This document shows, in pieces, positions 42,929 through 55,308 of a DNA stretch of 64,000 bases. A program made the translations under genes and the position numbers. Below the pieces are notes generated by a model. The model was not told where the DNA came from. It did no database searches and saw nothing but the letters and a program-made list of their open reading frames with translations. The DNA lies in the NCBI GenBank assembly GCA_027886185.1, contig WOAB01000589.1, forward strand, positions 9,405,771-9,469,770, written 5' to 3'. This DNA is from Rheum nobile. Lineage: Eukaryota > Streptophyta > Magnoliopsida > Caryophyllales > Polygonaceae. How positions within the stretch are numbered: the stretch's first letter is position 1; each line of letters begins with the position of its first letter.

Positions 42929-43960
42929 TTAGCACGCAAGCAAGTAGTAAGCACAATACTTCTCTACTGCTCGTAGCATGTGTGGCCAATAGAAATGTTC
43001 TTTAAGCACATGTAAGGTTTTAAGAACACCAAAGTGTCCCATCAACCCGCCCCCATGAGCTTTTTGCACTAAAATGGTTCGAATTGAACCCTTAGGGATA
43101 CACAACTTATGACCTTTAAACAAGAATCCATCATTCAAGTAGTATTGGTCTTTACTTCCATTAGACTTACATGCGGCCATTATGTCACAAAAATCAGAAT
43201 CATGCGCATATAAGTCTTTCATGAAAGAAAAACCAAGTAACTTGGCATCCAATAAGGTCAAAAGAGTGTACCTCCTAGATAGTGCATCAGCCACAACATT
43301 GTCCTTTCCCTTCTTATGCTTGATAACATAAGGGAAGGACTCAAGGAACTCCACCCATTTGGCATGTCTTTTGTTGAGCTTGCTTTGCCCCTTTAAGTAC
43401 TTTAATGCCTCATGATCGGAGTGGATCACAAACTCGTTTGGCAACAAATAGTGTTGCCACACTCTAAGCACACGCACAAGGGCCAAAAGCTCTTTATCAT
43501 AGGTGGGGTAATTCAGCTCGGCCCCACCTAGCTTCTCACTAAAATAAGCTATGGGTTTGCCCTCTTGCATGAGGACACCCCCAAGGCCTATTCCAGATGC
43601 ATCACATTCTATCTCAAATGTCTTGTCAAAGTTAGGCAAGGATAGAAGTGGTGCTTGAGTGAGCTTAGCTTTTAGACTAGCAAAGGCCTCCTCTTGTGAT
43701 GTGCCCCACTTGTAAGCCACGCCTTTCTTGGTTAACTCGGTGAGGGGAGCAGCCAAGGTGCTAAAGTCCCTTACAAACCGGCGGTAGAAACCGGCCAAAC
43801 CAAGAAAGCTACGAACTTGAGTCATAGTAGTAGGTGTTAGCCATTCATGAATAGCCTTCACCTTTTCTTCATCAACTCTCAAGCCGTCCTTGCACACCAC
43901 AAATCCATGAAATACCACGTGATCCGAATGGAAATGGCACTTCTTGAAGTTGGCATACAA
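42929..43960 (-). CDS. Element E RT end, RNase H and integrase zinc region
   Basis: A 343-residue frame. It begins in the RT thumb (YANFKKCHFHSDHVVFHGFVV, then VRSFLGLAGFYRRFVRDF). RNase H shows FEIECDASGIGLGGVLMQ, YDKELLALVRVL and IHSDHEALKYL, the three acidic positions, followed by VVADALSRR. The integrase zinc region holds GHFGVLKTL and FYWPHM, but its last part (YCAYYLLAC) lacks the normal C-X2-C spacing and ends at a stop. The tether between RNase H and integrase looks intact. Confidence 0.85.
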   Translation of the reverse strand: MYANFKKCHFHSDHVVFHGFVVCKDGLRVDEEKVKAIHEWLTPTTMTQVRSFLGLAGFYRRFVRDFSTLAAPLTELTKKGVAYKWGTSQEEAFASLKAKLTQAPLLSLPNFDKTFEIECDASGIGLGGVLMQEGKPIAYFSEKLGGAELNYPTYDKELLALVRVLRVWQHYLLPNEFVIHSDHEALKYLKGQSKLNKRHAKWVEFLESFPYVIKHKKGKDNVVADALSRRYTLLTLLDAKLLGFSFMKDLYAHDSDFCDIMAACKSNGSKDQYYLNDGFLFKGHKLCIPKGSIRTILVQKAHGGGLMGHFGVLKTLHVLKEHFYWPHMLRAVEKYCAYYLLAC

Positions 43961-44556
43961 CTTCTCATCTCTAAGAACCTCAAGAACCTTCCTAAGGTGT
44001 CCAGTATGTTCATGAAGATTATGGCTATAACTAAGATATCATCAAAGTATACAACCACAAACTTGCCTATAAATGGCCTTAGTACATGGTTCATGAGTCT
44101 CATAAAGGTGCTAGGGGCATTGGTTAGACCAAAAGGCATTACCAACCATTCATACAACCCATACTTGGTTTTAAAGGCTGTTTTCCATTCATCGCCCTCT
44201 TTCATGCGAATTTGGTGGTAACCACTTTTGAGGTCTATCTTTGAGAAAACACTTGCCCCATGCAACTCATCAAGCATGTCATCTAGTCTAGGGATAGGGT
44301 GGCGATACTTGATGGTAATGTTGTTAATTGCTCGACAATCAACACACATCCTCCAAGTGCCATCCTTCTTAGGGACTAAGATGACCGGAACTGCACACGG
44401 ACTAAGGCTCTCACTCACGTAGCCCTTGTCAAGCAATTCTTGCACTTGACGTTGCAGCTCCTTAGTTTCCTCGGGGTTAGCCCTATAGGCCACCCGGTTT
44501 GGTAGTGTTGCCCCCGGTATAAGATCAATTGGAAACGTTGGCGAGGATCTCGGCAA
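43879..44556 (-). CDS. Element E reverse transcriptase N-terminal half
   Basis: A 225-residue frame with the gypsy RT palm: LPNRVAYRANPEETKELQRQ, LVPKKDGTWRMCVDCRAIN, FSKIDLKSGYHQIR (first catalytic Asp), MPFGLTNAPSTFMRLMN and VVYFDDILV (YFDD box). About 50 bases after the YFDD box the frame leaves register; the proper continuation is in 43960-42929, so a frameshift breaks RT. Upstream, protease and gag are absent because homology ends near 44570. The element is therefore 5'-truncated. Confidence 0.85.
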   Translation of the reverse strand: MPRSSPTFPIDLIPGATLPNRVAYRANPEETKELQRQVQELLDKGYVSESLSPCAVPVILVPKKDGTWRMCVDCRAINNITIKYRHPIPRLDDMLDELHGASVFSKIDLKSGYHQIRMKEGDEWKTAFKTKYGLYEWLVMPFGLTNAPSTFMRLMNHVLRPFIGKFVVVYFDDILVIAIIFMNILDTLGRFLRFLEMRSCMPTSRSAISIRITWYFMDLWCARTA

Positions 44557-44570
44557 ATAGGTGGACAGTT

Positions 44571-45442
44571 CGACGACTCTCGGAGATTTAGTTTAGTTAG
44601 CTCTAAGATTAGCATAAATATCATACTCGATAAGCTCTTGTAACACACATTATCAGTTATACTCAATTCAAGCTATATTCTACTGACATTCTCATTATCA
44701 AGAGTTATTCTCTGATTCAATCTCTTGTTCGAACATTGAAAGCGACCGGCATCTAAATCTATCGACTTGATTGATCTCCCATTTGGAGGAGATAAGCCTT
44801 TTTTACATCTAATTAGCTCCATTTACTCTATTATTAGAATTGATTTGGATTATTTAGATATTATTAATCTTATCGTTGTCTAGTTTCCCCTTCCTTAAGC
44901 GATTTAGGTCGGTTCGATCTTTTTCGCCCAAAACAAGTGTCTTGATTCACATCAAGGAGGAGGTTTGTTCTTATTAATACACATTACTTGGCACCACAAA
45001 TTATTAATACTATTTTGGATTGCCTTGCAAAGCTCTTTGAGTTATTTTCCTCCTTTGTGAAGATTTTGAATCTTAAACAAACATTAGAGAAGAAGGAAGT
45101 TGAATTTGAACATGTACAGAAGAACACAAACATAAGATGAGCGGTTGAGCCACAGAAGTCGAGGGCAACTTCTGCTTGTAAAAGACGTAATCAGTTCAAT
45201 TCGGGTAGCAAAAGAAAAAGAAGGATTAAATAGAATTTTCTAATCTAAGAATAACTAAACTATCACCATCCATAATTCCATACCATAGAATATGAGAATC
45301 TATATGTTGGAGACTTGGAGCATCAACAAATTTTAGAAAATAATAAAAGCATCATAGACTGCCCCATTACCGTGTGCGCTCTGCCCATACGCCACCCCAC
45401 TAGTTTAAAAAATGCTAACATTTTCCTTTTGATTCAGAGTCT
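44571..45442. other. Unassigned AT-rich stretch, possible LTR relic
   Basis: No gene found. The part 44660-44760, with ATTCTCTGATTCAATC and TGTTCGAACATTG, and a TTGGCACCAC near 44989 recall the end of a gypsy LTR followed by a primer site. I could not find a second copy, TG...CA ends or a target duplication, so this is only a suggestion. Confidence 0.3.
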
Positions 45443-48400
45443 TTATAGCTAACTCAAGATTGCCCGAAATGCAATTTATTGAATTTGATTTGCTAACCTA
45501 TACTCTAAGAATCTTATTTTAGAAACTAAATTCTAAAAAATCATATAATATATCTTGTTTTAGGACGTAAGTGTCATCTATGAAAAAAATTAAAAATAAC
45601 ACTAACTATATAAAGGTTTTTTCTAGTGCAAATTTTGTGTTTAATAATATTTTATAGCCGTTATTTTAACTTTTTTTCTAAGGATTTATCCCATCCACTT
45701 TAGAAAATAGTTTAGAAATAATTTCCAAATTTAAGCTCTCATGGGCACACACTAGAAAAAATCGATATATAAAATCTAACCTAAGCTTCTTGAACAAAGA
45801 TATTTAACCTATGTGATATAAAAATCATAGTATTTAAGCTACTTGGAATGGAACAATTTTACAAAAATATGGATTGTTAAATTGTGACCAATTTAGATAT
45901 GACTTGATTTTGGACCAGTTTCAAAACTCTTCAAATTCACTAGTCTTACATTAATATAAATGTAACAATTTGGAAAATTTATAGTAAATATTAAATAAAA
46001 TAAAGGGAAATTTGTTTAGTGTCTCCATGTTTAGAGTTATTCCGGATGGGGTCCCATGTTTATATTTTTTCCGGTTGATAGACGTGTGTTTTATGAAAAA
46101 TTCTGATCATGCCCTAATTGTTAAATTCTGTAAGTTTACGTTAGTTTATAGCTAACTCAAGATTGCCCGAAATGCAATTTATTTAATTCGATTTGCTAAC
46201 CTATACTCTAAGAATCTTATTTTAGAAACTAAATTCCAAAAAATCTTATAATATATCTTATTTTAGGATGTAAGTGACTCCTACAAACAAAATATAAAAT
46301 AACACTTAATATATAAAGGTTTTTTCTAGTGTAAATTTTGTGTTCAATAATAATACTTTATAGCCGTTATTTTAACTTTTTTCTAAGGATTTATCCCATT
46401 CACTTTAAAAAATTGTTTAGAAATAATTTTCAAATTGTAGCTCTCATGGGCACACACACTAGAAAACCCGATATATAAAATCTAACCTAAGCTTCCTGAA
46501 CAAAGATATTTAACCTATGTGATTGAAAAATCATAGTAATTAAGTTGCTTGGAATGGACCGATTTTACAAAAATATGGATTGTTAAAATATGACCAATTT
46601 AGATATGACTTGATTTTGGAAAAGTTTGAAAACTCTTCAAATTCACTAGTCTTACATAAATATAAATGTAACAATTTATAAAATATATAGTCAATCTTAA
46701 ATAAAATAAAGTGAAATTTCATTTAGTGTCCCCGTGTTTAGAGTTATTCTGGATGGGGTCCCACGTTTAATTTTTTTCCTGTTGATAAACCTGTGTTTTA
46801 TGAAAAACTTTGGTCATGCCCTAAAGGTTAAAGTCTGTGAGTTTCCTTTAGTATATTACTAACTCAAGATTGCCCAAAATGCAATTTATTTAATTCGATT
46901 TGCTAACCTATGCTCTAAGAATCTAATTTTAGAAACTAAATTCTAACAAATCTTATAATATATCTTGTTTAAGGACGTAAGTGTCTCCTACGAACAAAAT
47001 ATAAAATAACACTTAATATATAAAGGTTTTTTCTAGTGTAAATTTTGTGTTCAATAATAATATTTTATTGCCGTTATTTTTACTTTTTTTTTGAGGATTT
47101 ATCCCATCCACTTTAGAAATTAGTTCAGAAATAATTTTAAAATTTAAGCTATCATGGATACACACTAGAAAAAACGATATATAAAATCTAACCTAAGCTT
47201 CCTGAATGAAGTATTTAACCTATGTGATAGAAAATCATAGTATTTAAGTTGCTTTGAATGGACCAATTTTACAAAAATATGGATTGTTAAAATGTGTAGA
47301 TATGACTTGATTTTGGACTAGTTTGAAAACTCTTCCAATTCACTATAAAGGGAAATTTCGTTTACTATCCTCGTGTTTAGAGTTATTCCAGATGGGATCC
47401 CATGTTTAAATTTTTTCCTGTTGATAAGCCTGTGTTTTATGAAAATTCTGATCATGCCCTAAAGGATAAATTCTTTATGTTTTCGTTAGTTTATAGCTAA
47501 CTCAAGATTACCCGAAATGCAATTTATTTAATTCGATTTGTTAACTTGTACTCTAAGAATCTTATTTTAGAAACTAAATTCTAAAAAATCATATAATATA
47601 TCTTGTTTTAGGACGTAAGTGTCTCCTATGAAAAAAATATAAAATAACACTAAGTATATACAGGTTTTTTCTAGTGCAAATTCTGTGTTTAATAATATTT
47701 TATAGCCGCTATTTTAACTTTTTTTCTAAGGATTTATTCCATCCACTTTAGAAAATAGTTTAGAAATAATTTCCAAATTTAAGCTTTCATGGGCACAAAC
47801 TAGAAAAAACCGATATATAAAATCTAACCTAAGCTTCATGAACAAAGATATTTAACCTATGTGATATAAATATCATAGTATTTAAGCTACTTGGAATGGA
47901 ACGATTTTACAAAAATATGGATTTTTAAAATGTGACCAATTTAGATATGACTTGATTTTGGACCAGTTTCAAAACTCTTAAAATTCACTAGTCTTACATA
48001 AATATAAATGTACCAATTTATAAAATATATAATGAATCTTAAATAAAATAAAGGGAAATTTCGCTTAGTGTCCTCGTATTTAGAGTTATTCCGGATGGGG
48101 TCCCACATTTTTTTTTACTGTTGATAAACCTGTGTTATGAAAAATTCTGATCATGCCCTAAAGGTTAAATTATGTAAGTTTCCGTTAGTTTTCAGCTAAC
48201 TCAAGATTGCCCGAAATGCAATTTATCTAATTCGATTTGCTAACCTAAACTCTAAAAATCTTATTTTAGAAACTAAATTCTAAAATTACTTATATTATAT
48301 CTTGTTTTAGGACGTAAGTGTCTCCTACAAACAAAATATAAAATAACACTAAATATATAAAGGTTTTTTCTAGTATAAATTTTGTGTTTAATAATAATAA

Positions 48401-49216
48401 TAATATTTTATAGCCGTTATTTTAAATTTTTTCTAAGGATTTATACAATCCACATTAGAAAATAGTTTAGAAATAATTTTCAAATTTAATCTCTCATGGG
48501 CACACACACTAGAAAACCGATATATAAAATCTAACTAAGCTTCCTGGACAAAGATATTTAACCTATGTGATAGAAAAATCATAGTATTTAAGTTGCTTGG
48601 AATGGACCGATTTTACAAAGATATGGATTGTTAAAATTTGACCAATTTAGATATGACTTGATTTTGGAATAGTTTGAAAACTCTTCAAGTTCACTAGTCT
48701 TACATAAATACAAATGTAACAATTTATAAAATATATAGTGAATCTTAATTAAAATAAAGGGAAATTTTGTTTAGTGTCCCTGTATTTAGAGTTATTCCGG
48801 ATGGGGTCCCATGTTTAAAGTTTTTCCTGTTGATAAACCCGTGTTTTATGAAAAATTCTGATCATGCCCTATAGGTTAAATTCTGTAAGTTTTCGTTAGT
48901 TTATAGCTAACTCAAGATTGCCCGAAATGCAATTTATTTAATTCGATTTGCTAACCTATACTCTAAGAATCTTATTTTAGAAACTAAATTCTAAAAAATC
49001 GTATAATATATCTTGTTTTAGGACGTTAATGTCTCCTACGAACAAAATATAAATAACACTTAATATATATTCTAGTGTTAATTCTTTGTTCAATAATAAT
49101 ATTTTATAGCCGTTATTTTAACTTTTTTTTATGGATTTATCCCATCCACTTTAGAAAATAGTTAAGAAATAATTTCAAAATTTAAGCTATCATGGGCACA
49201 CACTAGAAAAACCGAT
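45443..49216. repeat. AT-rich tandem array, six ~700-bp units
   Basis: Anchor AGCTAACTCAAGATTGCCCG or a close variant occurs at 45448, 46148, 46857, 47497, 48196 and 48905, giving periods of 700, 709, 640, 699 and 709 bp. Units 1 and 4, 2 and 5, and 3 and 6 share private variants (for example CCTATGAA in 4, CTACAAAC in 2 and 5, CTACGAAC in 3 and 6). The array is thus a three-unit higher-order repeat of about 2049 bp. No coding potential. The array is broken at 49216. Confidence 0.9.
47890..49216. repeat. 1.33-kb direct duplication, left copy
   Basis: It is repeated almost exactly at 55305-56628, on the other side of the filler. It ends with ACCGAT. The right copy continues from the same point into ATATAAATC, as the undisturbed array does. 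Confidence 0.9.
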
Positions 49217-50959
49217 TCCGCAGAAGTCCATGGACACTAACCCTTTCTCCACACAATCACGTAAGAAGTGATGTCTTATCTCGATATGTTTGGTACGTGA
49301 AGTTGCACGAGATTCTTGGAGATATTTATTGCACTAGTATTGTCACAAAGAATGGGAATAGAGTCAAGAAGAATACCATAGTCGCTAAGTTGTTGTTTAA
49401 GCCATAGGAGTTGAGTGCAACAAGCATCGGCGGATATGTATTCGGCTTCTGCAGTGGATAGAGAAACTGAATTCTGCTTCTTTGATCCCCAAGAGACCAA
49501 GCATGGCCCAAGGAACTGAGCCATTCCAAATGTGGACTTTCTATCCACTTTGTTTCCTGTGAAGTCCGCATATGTGTCTCCAACTAGATCCAAGTTTCCA
49601 CCCCTTGGATACCACAGACATAGATCATCTGTTCCCTTCAAGTATCTCAGAATCCTGTTCACTGCTTTGAGGTGCGTCTCTTTGGGATCAGCCTGAAAGC
49701 GAGCACATAGACACACACTATACATAATATCAGGTCTACTTGCAGTGAGATAGAGAAATGAACCTATGATTCCTCGATAGAAAGATGGATCAACTCCTTG
49801 TTCATGTTCGTCCTTTCCCATTGGATTGTTTGGAGAGATAGGAGTTGTGAAGGGCTTTGCATCAGACATTCCGAACTTCTTGACACATTCCCTGAGGTAC
49901 TTTTGCCGATGCACTTTGGTTCCCTCATCTCCCTGAGAGACTTGAAGACCCAAGAAGAACCAGTTTTGAGAATTTTTGAGAATTTTTGAAATCACAAACG
50001 GAGACAAGTTTTGAGAATTTTTGAAATCATCAGACGCCGATTCACTGGCCATCAGTTTTGAGAATTTTTGAACCAGTTTATCATCTGTAGAACCAAAGAT
50101 GATATCATCAACGTAGACTTGCACAACCAGAATGTGCTTTCCCTCCTTCAGAAGGAACAGAGTCTTGTCGACCTTTCCACGAACATATCCATGAGCCAGA
50201 AGGAACTGTGAGGGCCTTTCGTACCAGGCCCTCAGAGCTTGTTTGAGACCGTACAACACTTTGTCAAGAACATAGACATGGTCAGGTTGGGAAGCGTCCT
50301 CAAAACCAGGTGTTTGCTCTACATAGACTTCCTCCTTGAGAACTCCATTCAAGAAGGCGGTTTTGACATCCATTTGTTGCAGTTTGAAGCCGTGGAAAGA
50401 GGAGTAGGCAATTAATAGTCTTATGGCTTCTAACTTGGCAACAGGAGCAAATTTCTCGTCATAGTCGATTCCTTCCTGCTGGTTGTAACCTTTCACCACC
50501 AGTCTTGCTTTGTTCCTTGTGACCTGACCTTGATCATCCAGCTTGTTTCTGAACACCCACTTTGTTCCTATCACTGTCTTGTTCCTTGGTCGAGGAACCA
50601 ACCGCCAAACCTTGTTCCTTTTGAACTGATGGAGTTCTTCTTGCATGGCATTAATCCAGTCGGGATCCTTCAATGCTTCTCCTACAGTTTTAGGTTCTTG
50701 CAGAGAGAGAAAAGAATTGAAAGCACAAAAAATATGTAACGAAGAGCGAGTACTGTGAGGAGTTCCCTTTCTGTAATCTGTAAAGATTTGATGGACGGGA
50801 TGAGCCCACTTCTGCTGGTAGTTTCTGATTTGTAGATTGTTGATGTCAAACTCCTCGGATTCAGTGTTACCAGTAGTAGAGCTTTCACCACCATTTCCTA
50901 CAGCATCATGACCCTCTTCATTGTTTTCTTCAGTAGCTGGACTTTCCTCAAAGGATTCC
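49216..50959 (-). pseudogene. Copied copia-2 RT/RNase H fragment
   Basis: It matches 16024-17767 in the same orientation with equal length (1744 bp) and roughly one to two percent differences. The frame 50673-49276 (465 residues) reads through RT (YVDDIIFGS) and RNase H, including the Trp codon at about 49402 that is a stop in copia-2. It shares the same odd KNSQN insertion. It has no LTR or target duplication of its own, so it arrived as a DNA copy rather than by retrotransposition. Confidence 0.9.
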
Positions 50960-50964
50960 TCAAA

Positions 50965-53900
50965 GGTATGGTACTAATCATTTTATATTTATTATTTGAA
51001 CCCATGAACTAGGCAACTGAATACGTTCTCCATTCTTTTGTAGATGGCCCTATCAGAGGAGTCACCATTGCCACCAGTATTTGCCATGTGGGAGCATGCA
51101 CATGATGCCTCTACTGCTTGTCTGTATGGTCCATTCGGTCCTCAACTGATGGCATACGGACCTTCTTCCATAAGAAAGAGACGAGGTCGCAAGCCGACTT
51201 AAATGCTATTGTACTCGCACATTGTAATCCTATTACGATCCATGTTTTATGTCCCGAGAGTAGATGCTACTGTACTTGCCAAAAGATCTATGTTTTATGT
51301 CCCGTCTTTGGAGAAGTATAACTTTTTCTACGTAACGCCGAATTAAGTGATTCCAATGCCAGATTAAAGTAAAAGATGTCAACTATAACCTCTCCAAATT
51401 TTCGCGCGTTTGGACAAGGATTTAGCTTCTGTAAAGTGGCACGGTTTGTCACAAACCGTGCCACTTTACAGAAGCTATCCGCTCAAGTGTAAACCCCCAT
51501 GACTCATCTGTGACAGGCGGAAGTGACTCATCCGTCACGGACCAAACATTTTCATCCATCACATTCATGACTTGTTGGATGCCTTTAGTTCGTGATCAAC
51601 ATGTATACAAATCCTTGCATTCAGTTTTTTCATGTAGAACTAAGCATTCATGTGTGCATCATTGTTCTCATTCACAATTCTTGTTGCATGATAAAAAATG
51701 GTCCTATGCATTGCATTTGTTGCAAAGTATGTCATGTGCATCTCATGTTCTATACTTAAGTACATCTTTAGGCTGATGCTGGGAAATACTTGTGCATGGA
51801 AATTCATCCATGGATACTCAATGGAACTAATCATGTTTGCTTACACATACCCTTCTTTCCCTAAAGACGTCTTGGTCACTCATTTCCTTGTTTTTCTTTG
51901 TGCAGTTTTGTGTGCTCTAAAGCTTTTTCTTGAAGTGCACTTGGATTCGAGGACGAATCCTTTTATGGAGAGGAGGATGATGTGACCCTGCCTACAGTCA
52001 ATCATGAATACCTTAAGAGGCATATGACACAAGGAGTGGCGAGCAATTATGCCATGGGCTCGGTGGTTCAACTTCACCAAATCGAAGATGCACACGACGC
52101 CACGCCAGGATGATAGTCTTGCATTGTCCATGGGCCCAATTTTGATCCATACGTGCAAACTAGACCAAATTTTGTGGAGACCCTTCTAACTACTTTATAT
52201 GATATATTACAGAATATGAGCTCATTTGGATGTCTACAATTAAAGTTATTAAGCTCTGAAGTCCATGAGTTAGAGTTGTCTTATCTAGGCTAGTTGAAAG
52301 GTTGTTTTTGTAGCCTATTTAAGCAGGCCTCCAAGGCCTATTGTAAACACGTCTATCTTGAATAAAACACCAGTTATGAAGTTTAGTTTACTCAGAAATT
52401 CTTCTTGTTCGTGATGCGGGGATTAGCCGCGAGTGGCCCGATCTAGACGCCAAGAGACTCGAATGGAAGATGGAGGTGGAAACAAGAGAAAACACAAGAG
52501 AACAAGTTAGCAAATGATAGGAAACAAAGAAATAAACAAGGATATAGGAACAACCGAAAGATGCAATGGAGAGACCCTTGGCAAACAATGTCGCCAATAA
52601 CCAAACCAATGTGCACAAACGACCTTTCCTTCTACAATCTCCCACAATGATGGACGTGTCCAAAGAGCAAGAGAAGGAGGCGAGTGAAGCCTTGGAGCAC
52701 CAAGATCATAGACGAAATTGACACAACGCAAGAGCAACCTAGCAAGTTTGAATCAACTTTGAGAAAACACTCCCATGGAGCTCTCAATCTTCATAATGCA
52801 TAAAGAAAAGGTTCATAACTGGGAAAAACTTAGTTACAAAGAAACACAAAGGTCTTAAATAGCCAAAGGGGTCGGCCCATAAAATCCCAACAAGAACCGA
52901 GACAAAAGGAGGTAAAAAGGGGGAAACTCGGTCATGACCTGACCGAGTTTCAGGCCGAGTCAGGTGGAGAGTAGCTTCACTGAGGGAAACTCGGTCATGA
53001 CCCGACCGAGTTTCAAGCCGAGTCAGGATGGAGGGCGACTTCTCTGAGAACAACTCGGCCTGGACCCGGCCGAGTTGTGGGCCGAGTCAGGGCCACCTTG
53101 GCTTTGTTTCTCTGGGCACAACTCGGCTTGGACCCGGCCGAGTTTGGTGGCTTGGGCCGAGTCAGGGCCTTCCAACTCTTGAGTCCTTTGTTCGTCTTGG
53201 CTTGGCTTGGCTTGGAAGGTCACCAACGTCCGTAGCTTCGGCTCGGTGAAGTCTTCAACTAGGGCGGGCTCCCTTGAGACATGTAGGCTAGCCAAGTTCT
53301 CGAACTCTTCTTGCATGAGCTTGGCTTGAGCTCTTGTGAGTGGACCACTCCTGGGAATCTTGGGTGTAGCCTTGGATGCTCCCGCATCATTCTCCCCTTC
53401 ATGGAAAGGATTCGTCCTTGAATCAAGCATGTCCATGTCTTCGTCTTCCTTCCGCAAAGGGTGAACCAATTCAGCCACATGTGGGACGTCTTGATCTCCT
53501 GGTTCAAAGGGCTCTTCTCCGGACTCCAACTTTGAGTAGCTCACACACTTCACTTCTTGGCCTGAAATCAAAGCACTAGAAACTCCATGCAACTCCACAA
53601 CTTGGTCAATACAGGGGTTAGTCACATAAGATGCATCATGAAGTTTTGGGCATGCCATGAATTTAGTTTTGTTAGAGGGCTTAGGCATAACAACAATGAC
53701 AAAATAAGGCCCTCTAGCATGTGCACACAATTGTAAGAATTTAAGCATAAATATTCCAATGACTACATGATATCCAAACAAGCATGCATACACTATTCCA
53801 CTCTTCTTCTTAGACCGATGTACATGCTTAGTGACGCAAGGATCAATATAACACACATGTATGGACATAAGGATCATGTTGTGAACAAGATGCATTTCAC

Positions 53901-55308
53901 AAGACATGTATTGTGCTAAAGAACTTTGATGCACACAAGAATATCTAGTTTTACATGCAAGGACTGATTTCTTCATGTGTATTGTCCTATATGGAATGAC
54001 ATTCTCATTTGCAAACTCAAGAGATGGAATTAGAAAGGTGGAGATAAGAGGTACTTCCCTTGCATTAGTCTCCATTGGCACATTCTTCTTCTCTTGATTG
54101 AAAATTGGTTTCTTGGACCGCTCAACATCCTTAGCTTCAACATCTTCTTGGAGTAGGAAAGGCAAGCTTGAAGGAACCATGTGAGTCCGGTCCATCCATG
54201 GAGTAGCCAAGGATTTGAATGAGCTACGCAAAATGATGGGCAATCGATGCTTGATCTTTGTAGGTGAAGGAGATGTTTCTACAACATCCTTTTGTTTTTC
54301 CTTTGGCTCAATCTCCTTTCCTATGACCATTGGTTCAATAGCAAGAACCTCCTCCTTCCTTCTTGGCTTGAATTCCTCAAGCATGGCTTGAATACATGTG
54401 ATATCTCTAGCTCCGAGAGAAGGGTTAGGAGTACTTCCTTTGGAGGCATTAGGAGCGTCGGTTAGTGGATTTAGGCTCGGCGGGGAGGGGCTTGGCTTAG
54501 CACTCCTCCTTGGCTCCCTTTGCTCCATATGAGGATGATAGCCTCGGTTTTGGCTACCACTTGAACTTCTTCCTCCTTGGTTCCTATGCTTAGTTTGTCT
54601 TTCAATTTTGTTGGCTAAGGGTAGCAATTGTATGTAGTGTCGAGGCACAAAGCGAGCTCTCATCAAGGCCTTCATTTGAGTCCAAGTTGTCACAGGTGCA
54701 TCTAAGGTTCTTTTCCTTTCTTTCACAAGATTATCCCACCATGTTAGTGCATAACCATTGAATTCAAGGGTGGTGAGTTGTACCTTTTTATGCTCGGGAA
54801 AGTTGTGACAACTCCATATTTGTTCAATCTTGGCCTCTCATTCCATGTAGACATATGAATCACCTTGGCCTTCAAAAGAGGGAATCTTCCACTTGACCTT
54901 GTCAACTCCATTTTGCTCTTCATCTTCATAGGCTCGCCTTGGCTCCTCATAATAGGCACGCCTTGGCATTTCCTGAAATTCATTATAATGGTTAGGAGCA
55001 TTAGGCTTATCTCTACGCCGGGGGAAGTTGGTGGCTATGGGCACTCGGTGCATCTCTTGGGGCACGGCTGTGGGCTTGGGCACTCTTGTCTCTAATGCTA
55101 CCATCCGATTAGACAAGATAGCAATGTTGTCCGACATGGCCTTGAACATGTTGAACAACTCGGGTGCCATTGGTTTGGACCCTCCATGTGGTGGACTTCC
55201 TTTATAAGACATGATCAACAAACTCCAAGAAACATGTTAGGGTTAGTGAAATCAAAACAATCCTCACAAGTGTTTGATCCCTCGTGTGTTTGATCACTCA
55301 CACTCTTG
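50965..55308 (-). repeat. Inverted copy of 30755-35098
   Basis: 4344 bp in both places, opposite orientation. In order it holds the OTU fragment's last exon, the palindrome (51423-51477), the family A internal end and LTR-c part (from 51978), the element B 3' LTR (52412-53389) and the element B long frame. The nested junctions are the same as at 30.7-35.1 kb, so the source already had that nested structure. Confidence 0.95.
53023..54726 (-). pseudogene. Element B gag/degenerate integrase ORF, inverted copy
   Basis: A 567-residue frame, open through the point where the 30.8-kb copy is shifted. It starts within the gag core (MKERKRTLDAPVTTWTQ), because a TGG to TGA change near 54836 cuts it from its N-terminal part (55221-54838). 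The two halves are in the same original frame. Order: gag core, basic linker, PIIL/IVRSSFKSLAT block, Cys/His/Met-rich module, degenerate integrase block ending ISGQEVKCVSY, DSRTNPFHEGEN, PLTRAQAKLMQEE, LTR. Comparing the copies shows the ancestral frame was fully open when it was duplicated. Confidence 0.8.

Noticed and set aside
44660..45000. Gypsy LTR and primer site next to the tandem array
   Set aside because: Suggestive words only; no second copy or defined ends.
45443..49216. CRISPR-like or LTR interpretation of the tandem units
   Set aside because: Units are ~700 bp and contiguous without spacers, and lack TG...CA ends, primer sites or purine tracts.
49216..55308. A new composite transposon
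   Set aside because: The ends have no inverted repeats, the flanking duplication is 1.33 kb rather than a few bases, and the internal joins show microhomology between copied blocks.
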